The translations under genes were made by a program, and so were the position numbers. From Chitinophagaceae bacterium (GTDB lineage: Bacteria; Bacteroidota; Bacteroidia; Chitinophagales; Chitinophagaceae), in contig CANFLL010000004.1 in assembly GCA_947447825.1 (NCBI GenBank), positions 26,220 to 90,219 on the forward strand: a DNA stretch of 64,000 nucleotides, read 5' to 3'. The notes under the pieces were generated by a model. The model ran no database searches. It had not been told where the DNA came from and saw only the letters and a list, made by a program, of their open reading frames with translations. Every line of letters begins with the position of its first letter. Within the stretch, counting starts at the first letter, position 1. This document shows positions 18,253-25,908 of the stretch, in pieces.

Positions 18253-18334
18253 ATTTGCCACAGAGGTACGGAGAATACATAGAAAAGGTAAACTATAATT
18301 TTCCTCCACTTTTTTCTGTGCCTCAGTGGCAAAT
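18253..18334. repeat. Imperfect hairpin repeat, right of GxxExxY
   Basis: Left end ATTTGCCACAGAGG, right end CCTCAGTGGCAAAT; the arms match imperfectly beyond this. The right end (CTGTGCCTCAGTGGCAA) is identical to the right end of the element at 17754-17836. It separates the GxxExxY gene from the tyrS stop codon. Confidence 0.88.
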
Positions 18335-18336
18335 CT

Positions 18337-19620
18337 TTACCCCACTATCACTAAGTAATAATTCTTCTTGCCTTTTTGCACCAAAATATATTTGCTTTGT
18401 AGTAAATCTTCTGCCGCAAGAGTTGCTTTCTCCGCACCAATCTTTACCTTATTTACAGATAGTCCACCGGCCTGCAGCATTTTCTTTGCTTCACCCTTAC
18501 TTGGAAATATCTGAGAATCGGCCAAGAAAGAAACCAAATCATATCCTGCCGCCAACTGCTCTTTGCTGATGTTTACCGTAGGCACACCATCCAACACTTG
18601 CAGCAATTGTTCCTCGTTAAGCGATTGCAAAACAGACGCTGTATCATTGCTAAATAAAATCTCGCTTGCTTTCACAGCAAAATCATACTCTTCTCTGCCG
18701 TGTACAAACACACTTAGTTCTTCGGCAAGCTTCTTTTGCAATAATCGTTGATGTGGTGCGGCTTCATGTTCAGCTATCAAAGCATCGATGGTTTCTTTAG
18801 ATAAAAGTGTAAACAATTTTATCCATTTCTTCGCATCATCATCGCTTGCATTAAGCCAGAACTGGTAAAACTGATAAGGACTTGTTTTCTTGGCATCCAA
18901 CCAGATATTGCCTTTTTCTGTTTTGCCAAACTTGCCGCCATCGGCTTTTGTAACCAACGGACAGGTGAAGGCATACGCTTCGCCGCCCATCTTTCTGCGT
19001 ATCAGTTCGGTGCCGGTGGTGATGTTTCCCCATTGGTCACTACCGCCCATTTGCAGTTTGCAGTTCTTGTTTTTATACAGCCAGTAAAAATCGTAACCCT
19101 GAATCAGTTGGTACGTAAACTCCGTGAAGCTGATGCCGCTTTCGCCTTCAATACGTTTGCGCACGCTATCCTTACTCATCATATAGTTTACGGTAATATG
19201 CTTGCCCACATCGCGGATGAAACTCAGAAAGTCGATTTCCTTAAACCAATCGTAGTTGTTTACCATTTCGGCGCAGTTAGGTTTGGAAGCATCAAAGTCC
19301 AGAAACTTTTCCAGTTGCTTCTTCACTCCAGCTTGGTTGTGCAGCAGAATATCTTCGCTCAATAAATTCCTTTCCTCACTTTTTCCGCTTGGGTCGCCCA
19401 CCATTCCGGTAGCGCCACCCACCAAAGCGATGGGCTTATGACCAGCCTTTTGCAAATGCACCAACAACAATATCGGCACCAAACTACCAATGTGTAAACT
19501 ATCCGAAGTGGGGTCGAAGCCAATATAGGCACTCGTCATTTCCTTGTTTAATTGCTCTTCTGTGCCCGGCATTATATCCTGCAACATGCCTCTCCAACGC
19601 AGTTCTTCTATTAATGTCAT
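18337..19620 (-). CDS. tyrS: Tyrosyl-tRNA synthetase
   Basis: 427 residues from the ATG at 19620 ([19 protein letters not shown]); the in-frame ATG at 19638 adds only six atypical residues. The class I HIGH-like motif is [10 protein letters not shown], the KMSKS-like motif is KFGKTEKG, and [12 protein letters not shown] plus [11 protein letters not shown] are tyrosine-binding signatures. A C-terminal S4 RNA-binding domain (residues about 360-427) ends [15 protein letters not shown]. It charges tRNA-Tyr. A 10-unit 21-bp array lies upstream, about 180 bases from the start. Confidence 0.97.
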   Translation of the reverse strand: MTLIEELRWRGMLQDIMPGTEEQLNKEMTSAYIGFDPTSDSLHIGSLVPILLLVHLQKAGHKPIALVGGATGMVGDPSGKSEERNLLSEDILLHNQAGVKKQLEKFLDFDASKPNCAEMVNNYDWFKEIDFLSFIRDVGKHITVNYMMSKDSVRKRIEGESGISFTEFTYQLIQGYDFYWLYKNKNCKLQMGGSDQWGNITTGTELIRRKMGGEAYAFTCPLVTKADGGKFGKTEKGNIWLDAKKTSPYQFYQFWLNASDDDAKKWIKLFTLLSKETIDALIAEHEAAPHQRLLQKKLAEELSVFVHGREEYDFAVKASEILFSNDTASVLQSLNEEQLLQVLDGVPTVNISKEQLAAGYDLVSFLADSQIFPSKGEAKKMLQAGGLSVNKVKIGAEKATLAAEDLLQSKYILVQKGKKNYYLVIVG

Positions 19621-19802
19621 CCTAATTATTTGCAACAAAAGTAACTACTTAGGCATTTCGGTGATTAATTGAAAAAAATAGATATTGAGGGATGAGGGCG
19701 TTAATGCTATGTAGTTTTATATGATTAATGTTTGGCTTTGCGATAACCTGATTGAAATAGGAACCGGTTGAACATGTTTAAAAAAAGCTTTTTTAGCGTA
19801 AT
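19621..19802. other. Upstream region of tyrS
   Basis: 182 bases without a gene. It should hold the tyrS promoter. A 14-base palindrome AAAAAAGCTTTTTT lies at 19781-19794 next to array C. No tRNA-like T-box structure was seen, as expected for this phylum. Confidence 0.4.
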
Positions 19803-20012
19803 GTTCAGTTGAACGAGGTTTGCGTGAGGGCTTACGAAACTTCCGTTCAACTGAACTTATCTTCCGTGAGGGCTTACCGAGTTTCCGTTCAGCCGAACGA
19901 GGTTTCCGTAAAGGCTTACGGAACTTCCGTACGACTGAACATTTCCTCCGTAAGAGCTTACCGAACTTCCGTTCAATTGAACTTATCTTCCGAAAGGCAG
20001 TATAAACTTAAA
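19803..20012. repeat. 21-bp phased array C (two alternating dyads), 10 units
   Basis: Ten units of 21 bases start at 19803. Odd units carry GTTCANNTGAAC (19803, 19845, 19887, a variant at 19929, 19971); even units carry GTNAGNGCTTAC-like dyads (19824, 19866, 19908, 19950). Most units end TTCC. The two dyads alternate, giving a 42-base superperiod. The last unit (19992) is degenerate. No indel breaks the phase. Confidence 0.96.
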
Positions 20013-20094
20013 AACTAAGTCTATATTAATGAATATGATTGATTAAAAGTTTCTCTTTTCAATCAAAAATTCATCTAGCTAAAATTGAAAGCTT

Positions 20095-20331
20095 CTAATC
20101 TTTTATTTCTTCAAACTCAATGTATTCATCATTGGTAGATGTGGTGGAGCTTTTAGGCGGAACAGTTGATTGTTGGGTAGATTGTGTTTTGGTAAACTGT
20201 TGTTGCTGTTCGTTCATTTGCGAAACGGTGGTTTTCATTTTGCTAACGGTTCTAGCAATAGGTATTACCAACTCGAAAATGAATCGGTATAATAAATATA
20301 TAGCTACACCCCAGAATAAATCTTTTATCAT
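20095..20331 (-). CDS. DUF4834-like single-pass membrane protein
   Basis: 78 residues. One N-terminal membrane segment (LFWGVAIYLLYRFIFELVIPI) is followed by a Q/T/S-rich soluble tail ending DEYIEFEEIKD. This matches the short DUF4834 proteins of Bacteroidota, with no known function. It stands alone, with array C beyond its stop codon. Confidence 0.75.
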   Translation of the reverse strand: MIKDLFWGVAIYLLYRFIFELVIPIARTVSKMKTTVSQMNEQQQQFTKTQSTQQSTVPPKSSTTSTNDEYIEFEEIKD

Positions 20332-20552
20332 AAGGCGGTAAAGATAATATTGAAGATTACCAAATTATTACATTTTATGTTACTGTTAAGAATTTTAGTT
20401 ATTACTCAGGATATTTTAACCACAAAATGAAAAATGAAGGATTTAATATTTCGGGTTTTATATTTTACGGATTAGTAAAGTGAATAGAAATTTAGATAAT
20501 CATTAGAACCCTTTTACGAAAGTTTTTACCTTTCAGGACGTTAATACCACAT

Positions 20553-21365
20553 TCAACCTGTAACTGTCTTTCGATAGATGCTAACAAGTGTGTCCACTGC
20601 CTTTTTACCTTCAACGCCCAGATTGATTGTAAAGTTATTTACGTATAAGTCAATGTGTTTACGCATTACATCATCACTCATTTCTTGGGCATGACATCGG
20701 ATATAATCTGAAAGTTCTGGATAATTAGCAAAAGCAAACTCTACACTTTTGCGGATAAGACCATCCACCTTTACTGCAAGCTCTTTGCCAATTCGGTTAT
20801 GCGCCACAATACCTCCCAACGGAATAGGCACCTTTAATTGCTGCTCCCAATAGTTGCCCAAGTCCATCAATTTCACTAAGCCTTTATCTTGATAGGTAAA
20901 CCTGTTTTCGTGAATAATAACCCCAGCATCTACTTTTTCAGATAAAACAGCCTCTTCAATCTCATTAAAAACTAGAAACTTTTTGTTATTGGCATTAGGA
21001 AAAGCCATCGAGAAAAGCAAATGAGCAGTAGTGTTAACGCCTGGTACTGCAATGGTAAAATTGTTTACCGTTTTTTGCAATTGGGCAGGATCGATTGCTT
21101 TTTTACTTATTAATAATGGTCCAACACCTTTGCCTAAAGCACCACCACTATTCAACAATTGATACTGTGAAAGCACCAATGGAAGTACGCCATAACTAAT
21201 TTTGGAGAGGTCTAGTTTGCCCTCTCTTGCCCATTCATTAAGGGTTTGCACGTCTTCCAACTGCACCTCAAACCTGAGACCTTCGGTATCTATTTTATTA
21301 TTTACGAGGGCATCGAAAATAAAAGTGTCGTTAGGGCAAGGAGAAAAGCCAAGGGAAAGTGTCAT
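20553..21365 (-). CDS. mqnD: 1,4-dihydroxy-6-naphthoate synthase
   Basis: 270 residues. The start MTLSLGFSPCPNDTFIFDALV is a signature of MqnD, a periplasmic-binding-protein-like enzyme that cleaves cyclic de-hypoxanthine futalosine to 1,4-dihydroxy-6-naphthoate in the futalosine route to menaquinone. Further conserved parts are LSKISYGVLP, GKGVGPLLIS, PGVNTTAHLL and DAGVIIHENRFTY. It follows the futalosine hydrolase gene, 39 bases apart on the same strand, so two steps of the same pathway are probably one operon. Confidence 0.95.
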   Translation of the reverse strand: MTLSLGFSPCPNDTFIFDALVNNKIDTEGLRFEVQLEDVQTLNEWAREGKLDLSKISYGVLPLVLSQYQLLNSGGALGKGVGPLLISKKAIDPAQLQKTVNNFTIAVPGVNTTAHLLFSMAFPNANNKKFLVFNEIEEAVLSEKVDAGVIIHENRFTYQDKGLVKLMDLGNYWEQQLKVPIPLGGIVAHNRIGKELAVKVDGLIRKSVEFAFANYPELSDYIRCHAQEMSDDVMRKHIDLYVNNFTINLGVEGKKAVDTLVSIYRKTVTG

Positions 21366-21404
21366 AAATGTTATTAAAATGAATTACAAACGTAGTACAT
21401 AGAG

Positions 21405-22040
21405 TTAAATGCCATCCACAATTTCCAAAAGCACTTTGTTTGCATTCTGTACAGTTTCTTTTATCAACCATTTAGACTTGTCTCGTTCACCAATATAATT
21501 ACTTAAACCACGAATTTGCAAATACGGTATGTTCAACTCGTTACACACATAATGTAATGCTGCTCCTTCCATACTTTCAATTATTGGATTATACATAGAT
21601 TTTAGTTGATTAATACGTTCAGTTCTAGTAGTTACCTCATTTACTGTTATTGCGGTAACTTCTTGTAGGTGTAGTTTATTATAAACTGAAAGATTTTTGT
21701 TTACTAATCTTCCATTTGTAAATGGCGAATCATCTGGAGCAATGAATTTGGTTTTGAATAGATCTTTCCACTCTCCGTTTTCTTCAACACCCGTATCCCC
21801 CAATATTTCATCTTTCACTAAAACGACATTTCCCAATAGTAAAGATGTATCAAAACAACCTGCAATACCCACTTGAATAATTAAATCGGGTTTATGGGTT
21901 AATGCCAACTTAGTTATTGATACAGCAGATGCCAACATGCCAACACCCGAAATATGAAAGGAATAATTTTGAGAAGCAATTAATTGAGCCGAAGCAAATT
22001 CAACTTCCATAAGTGTTGCTGAAACAATAAGTGTTTTCAT
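21405..22040 (-). CDS. mqnB: Futalosine hydrolase
   Basis: 211 residues of the nucleoside phosphorylase/hydrolase fold: HISGVGMLASAVSI, QVGIAGCFD near the purine site, ESMEGAALHYVCNELNIPYLQIRGLSNYIG with the Glu-x-Glu ribose-binding motif region and a catalytic-loop Asp. It removes hypoxanthine from futalosine. Pairing with mqnD supports this over MTA/SAH nucleosidase or other family members. The rest of the pathway (mqnA, mqnC, mqnE) is not in the window. Confidence 0.9.
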   Translation of the reverse strand: MKTLIVSATLMEVEFASAQLIASQNYSFHISGVGMLASAVSITKLALTHKPDLIIQVGIAGCFDTSLLLGNVVLVKDEILGDTGVEENGEWKDLFKTKFIAPDDSPFTNGRLVNKNLSVYNKLHLQEVTAITVNEVTTRTERINQLKSMYNPIIESMEGAALHYVCNELNIPYLQIRGLSNYIGERDKSKWLIKETVQNANKVLLEIVDGI

Positions 22041-22106
22041 AATGGCAAATATGATTTTGATTGTTCATCAATCAATAAAAATAAATTTTAAGGATTTAGT
22101 AAAATT

Positions 22107-22142
22107 AAAAAAGAGGCTATCCAAATTAGACAGCCTCTTTTA
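22107..22142 (-). terminator. Intrinsic terminator of korB
   Basis: AAAAAAGAGGCT and AGCCTCTTTTAA form a stem with a 13-base loop and T tract on the minus strand, 19 bases after the korB stop codon. Confidence 0.85.
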
Positions 22143-22160
22143 ACAGCAACATTTATCGGG

Positions 22161-23192
22161 TTAAACTATTTCCCAAACTTCCCTTCCTTTTAATAATTTA
22201 TCTAAATTTCCTTTACCCTTTGTTGCAATGGCTTCTTCTATTTGCATAGCCATCACATCTTCGTAGCAAGCTCTTTCTGTTTGATAAAAAATGCCAAATG
22301 GACGAGGGAAATGTCCTTCTATCCTTGGGTCATCAAACATGCGCGTAAGTATCTGTGCCTTGTAGAAATCTTTCTCATCATGTATCCACAAGTCGCTAGT
22401 ACTTGCTCCTTCTTCTAAATCAACTACTACAGGTTTTAATCCATCAAGCTTAATTCCTTTGTTTTTAGTTGCACCGAAAACTAGTGGCTGACCTTGCTCT
22501 AAAAATAAAACTTCATTAAGTTTACTTCCTTTCTCAGTAAATACTTCAAAAGCACCATCATTAAAGATGTTACAGTTTTGATATATCTCTAAAAAAGAAG
22601 ACCCTTTATGTAAGTGACTTCTAGTGAGCATTGTTTGTAAATGCTTAGGGTCTCTATCCATGCTGCGAGCTATAAAAGTGGCATCTGCACCCAAGGCTAA
22701 AGCCAATGGATTGAAAGGATGATCGATACTTCCTAAAGGCGTACTCTTAGTTACCTTGTTTTCTTCGGATGTAGGAGAATATTGTCCTTTGGTTAACCCG
22801 TAAATCTGGTTATTGAAAAGCAATACATTCACATCAAAGTTTCTTCTAAGCAAATGAATGGTATGGTTACCACCAATGCTCAATCCATCACCATCTCCCG
22901 TCACAATCCAAACACTTAGTTCTGGTCGTGCAGCTTTTAATCCGCTAGCCACAGCAGTAGCACGTCCATGAATGGAGTGCATGCCAAATGTGTTCATATA
23001 ATAAGGGAAACGGCTACTACAACCAATTCCACTAATGATTACTATGTTTTCTTTTGGAACGCCAATAGATGGCATTATCTTTTGTACTTGTGCCAAAATG
23101 GAATAATCGCCACAACCCGGACACCAACGAACCTCTTGATCTGTAGCAAAATCTTTAGCGGTAAGTACTGGTGTATCTAATGTTTCTGTCAT
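22161..23192 (-). CDS. korB: 2-oxoacid:ferredoxin oxidoreductase, beta subunit
   Basis: 343 residues. RWCPGCGDYSILAQVQ and ISGIGCSSRFPYYMNTFGMHSIHGRA are cluster-ligand/TPP-binding motifs, and GDGDGLSIGGNHTIHLLRRN followed by LLFNNQIYGLTKGQYSPTSE is the TPP/Mg region. This matches KorB of 2-oxoglutarate:ferredoxin oxidoreductase, which decarboxylates 2-oxoglutarate to succinyl-CoA with ferredoxin as acceptor. KorA is normally adjacent; here the upstream neighbour is trxA, so the alpha subunit must be elsewhere. Pyruvate as substrate cannot be excluded. Confidence 0.9.
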   Translation of the reverse strand: MTETLDTPVLTAKDFATDQEVRWCPGCGDYSILAQVQKIMPSIGVPKENIVIISGIGCSSRFPYYMNTFGMHSIHGRATAVASGLKAARPELSVWIVTGDGDGLSIGGNHTIHLLRRNFDVNVLLFNNQIYGLTKGQYSPTSEENKVTKSTPLGSIDHPFNPLALALGADATFIARSMDRDPKHLQTMLTRSHLHKGSSFLEIYQNCNIFNDGAFEVFTEKGSKLNEVLFLEQGQPLVFGATKNKGIKLDGLKPVVVDLEEGASTSDLWIHDEKDFYKAQILTRMFDDPRIEGHFPRPFGIFYQTERACYEDVMAMQIEEAIATKGKGNLDKLLKGREVWEIV

Positions 23193-23423
23193 AATGGAGA
23201 GTTATAAACCCCTTTTAAAATTGCAAAAAGGAGCGCAAAGATAACAAACACACTTTTATTATAAAAGGTTTTATACAATTGCAATGTTTCGGCAAAGGAT
23301 ATTATTAGAATATTTTGTTTTGAAAAGGGTTGTAGTCAAAATAATTTGAGCAATATGAAGCTAAATGCTAAGTCCTTTTGACTTAATACCTACAACTTAT
23401 TACTTGCAACTTCTAAAGCGCAC

Positions 23424-23738
23424 TTATTTGTATTGCTCGATAAGTTTTTTTAGTTGAGAGGCTGGTATTACACCACTTTGTCTCCACAATACTTTACCAT
23501 TTTTAAAAATGATAAACGTAGGCACGCCTTGTATTTGGTATTGTGCTGCCACGGCAGGGTTTTTATCTACATCCACTTTTATGATGGTAGCAGCATCCCC
23601 AACCATTTGCTTTACTTCTTTCAGTATGGGAGCCATTGTTTTGCAAGGCCCACACCAAGTGGCAAAAAAGTCTACCAAAACTGGCTTACTACTATTTATC
23701 GTATCTGAAAATGATTTGCTTATTCCTTCTGTTTGCAT
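23424..23738 (-). CDS. trxA: Thioredoxin
   Basis: 104 residues, cytoplasmic, full length. The active site is [14 protein letters not shown] and the cis-proline loop is [17 protein letters not shown]. It reduces protein disulphides together with thioredoxin reductase. It stands alone; interspersed GTTGCAAG-like repeat words lie just beyond the stop codon. Confidence 0.95.
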   Translation of the reverse strand: MQTEGISKSFSDTINSSKPVLVDFFATWCGPCKTMAPILKEVKQMVGDAATIIKVDVDKNPAVAAQYQIQGVPTFIIFKNGKVLWRQSGVIPASQLKKLIEQYK

Positions 23739-24190
23739 TTTACTTTTTTATGAAATTAAACAATTAAGATAACTTCCCAAATAATTGAACGATTAATAAG
23801 AAACTTGGGAGGTTGAAAATAAAATATTGAGAATCTAGTTTCAACCAACAAAAACACATTTCACGCATCAAAAGATTTCATAAACTATTCATGAATATTT
23901 GTACTATTAGGAACACTAAGGTTTCACCAAGAAAACAAGGACAATTTGGTAAAATTAGCTTACAATAACCAACATGAACCATAAAACTTACTGTTTTTAG
24001 TGGTCTTGGTGGTAAACTTCTTGAGTAATGAACCTTTTTGTTTTCGACTTAACTCCTCGTTTTTCCAACATGAAACATATTGAGGAAGCACATCGATATT
24101 TAGAAAATGCTAAAGAACTTTCATAGTGCTCAATACACAACCAGATGGAGTGAAATAAGAGAGGTTGTATAAAATTGTAGTGGTGTGATT
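23739..24190. other. Intergenic gap with decayed hairpin repeat and gene remnant
   Basis: The gap holds a degenerate hairpin repeat (about 23920-24016; GTTTCACCAAG against CTTGGTGGTAAAC) and an 18-codon remnant of a DUF5618 gene at 24070-24126. The rest shows no feature. Confidence 0.6.
24070..24126 (+). pseudogene. Remnant of a second DUF5618-like gene
   Basis: Translation gives MKHIEEAHRYLENAKELS then a stop. This matches the N-terminus of the intact gene at 4533-4910 (MKHIEEAHRYLDNAKEIL) at nearly all positions. Homology ends abruptly after codon 17, so the rest of the gene was deleted rather than gradually mutated. No function is expected. Confidence 0.85.
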
Positions 24191-25141
24191 TTAAAAAAAG
24201 AGTTGAAACAAAGAACGTTTCTTTTTCACAGGCTCTGGCCTTCTAATGTTTAGTCCACATACATCATTTAATTTATCAATCATGTAGCCAGATATTTCAG
24301 GGAAATTTTGTTCATCTTGTAAGTGCATAAAAAAATAAATTTCCTCAATTCCATTGTCAATCCAAAGTTTTATTCTATCAATCCATTCGTCAATCCTAGT
24401 ATAATCTGATGAATGCGTTCCATTGCCCACATACCGAATAAAAGCTTTAGATACTGTAAGTTGCATGTGCAAACAATCTCTTCTTCCACTGGTATCAGTA
24501 ATTATCAATCCTATTTTATTCTCTTTCAAAAAAGTTATCAACTCATTTCTCGCAGCCTCATTTGTAAACCATTCTGAATGGCGGATTTCTACAAAAAATT
24601 GATATTTGGTAGGTAAACTTTTTAAATAATCAAAAAGCTCATTTATTTTCTTTGGACTGAACGATTCATTTAATTGAATCAATATTGGTCCTAACTGCTC
24701 TTCAAATGCTGCTATTCCGGCAATAAAATTATCTGTTATATGCTTTTTTCCATAAAGGGATCCTTCATGAGTTATTTCCTTGAACATCTTTGGACAATAA
24801 ACAAAATTTTGTCTACTTGTTTTTTCAGCCCATTTGCCAATAGTTCTCGAACTATGAATTTTATAATGCGTAGTGTTTAGTTCTATGCCATTGTAGCATT
24901 TAGCATAATTTTCTAGGTAATCTTTCTCTTCTGTTTTGTAAGGAAATATTTTTCCTATCCATTCGCTACGTCCCCATTTGGAACAACCAATATGTACTCT
25001 TGGTGAATTTATTTTTCTCCCTATCAAAAAACTATTGTTTGATGAAGGGTCTTTTGGTAATTTAAAATCTATATGGCTAAGTAATCGTTCAGAAACACGT
25101 CCAAATTCCATTCTGATGAATTTTGTGTTGATAATTTCCAA
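24191..25141 (-). CDS. DUF72 (YecE-like) TIM-barrel protein
   Basis: 316 residues; a start at 25111 (MEFGRV) is also possible. The DUF72 pattern is complete: HIGCSKWGRSEWIGKIFP, NGIELNTTHYKIHSS, FVYCPKMFKEITHE, ILIQLNESFSPK, FFVEIRHSEWF, IITDTSGRRD, FIRYVGNGTH and IYFFMHLQDE. The fold is a TIM barrel with conserved polar residues, but the biochemical role of the family is not established. Single gene with no clear operon partner. Confidence 0.88.
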   Translation of the reverse strand: MEIINTKFIRMEFGRVSERLLSHIDFKLPKDPSSNNSFLIGRKINSPRVHIGCSKWGRSEWIGKIFPYKTEEKDYLENYAKCYNGIELNTTHYKIHSSRTIGKWAEKTSRQNFVYCPKMFKEITHEGSLYGKKHITDNFIAGIAAFEEQLGPILIQLNESFSPKKINELFDYLKSLPTKYQFFVEIRHSEWFTNEAARNELITFLKENKIGLIITDTSGRRDCLHMQLTVSKAFIRYVGNGTHSSDYTRIDEWIDRIKLWIDNGIEEIYFFMHLQDEQNFPEISGYMIDKLNDVCGLNIRRPEPVKKKRSLFQLFF

Positions 25142-25201
25142 AATTAAGGAAATTTTAATGTTAAGAACCTCTTCAAAGAATTATTAAATGTAAAAAATAA
25201 T

Positions 25202-25720
25202 CTAATCCTTACTTACGGGCTTTTTATAAATAGGAACTGTACTACATGGTTCACCATACATGATGCTTTTGGCAATAGGCCGTAGCTTGGCTGTCATTTC
25301 TACATAGGCACTTTCTGGTATGGATACTTCTCCACATCCTTTTATTACGACCCTTTTATCAGTGTATTCTTCCACATTCAATCCAGTTAATTTTCTGGTA
25401 ATTACAGTAGATATTAGTTGAGTTTCATTTCCAAAAACAAGCTCTTTTGCCACAGGTTGCAAATAGTTAGCCGCCAACATATATGCCCACATAGGTATTA
25501 CTGCATCGGCAGTACAAGTAATGGCAACATATTTACCTTGATACTTTGCCCAGTCGGTAGTTTGCAAAGCAGTCCTATAGTCCTTCTCTTTTAATATTAA
25601 TCCCATGAAAAGATATTCTTTCAAGTCAAAAACCACTATTTCTCCTTTAGGATAAAAATCTGCTAGGTCTAATGTTATTATACCACTTTCGGCTACCTTA
25701 TTTACAATTGTTGCTTCCAT
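25202..25720 (-). CDS. DUF2480-like protein
   Basis: 172 residues, soluble. The sequence (MEATIVNKVAESGIITLDLADFYP, VVFDLKEYLFMGLILKEKDYR, CTADAVIPMWAYMLAANYL, VVIKGCGEVSIPESAYVEMTAKLRPIAKSIMYGEPCSTVPIYKK) matches the Bacteroidota DUF2480 family from memory. No function is known. It lies downstream of the foldase gene, separated by a terminator. Confidence 0.8.
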   Translation of the reverse strand: MEATIVNKVAESGIITLDLADFYPKGEIVVFDLKEYLFMGLILKEKDYRTALQTTDWAKYQGKYVAITCTADAVIPMWAYMLAANYLQPVAKELVFGNETQLISTVITRKLTGLNVEEYTDKRVVIKGCGEVSIPESAYVEMTAKLRPIAKSIMYGEPCSTVPIYKKPVSKD

Positions 25721-25824
25721 TATTAATCTTATGATTGAAACTTATCTGAATAAATGAAATGATTTTCTATCAATACGAAAATACAATTCTGATTCTATTT
25801 TTTGTTTTCGCTATTTGCAAAAAC

Positions 25825-25858
25825 AAAACAGCCGCTCCTTTAAAAAGGGCGGCTGTTT
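25825..25858 (-). terminator. Intrinsic terminator of the foldase gene
   Basis: The stem AAACAGCCG/CGGCTGTTT with adjacent T-rich sequence on the minus strand lies 51 bases after the stop codon of the PpiD/SurA-like gene. T runs on both sides could also act on the other strand. Confidence 0.85.
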
Positions 25859-25908
25859 AAATATTTACTCTTTTATACTCTCCTTATCTTCCTTTAGGGG
25901 ATAGCGGA

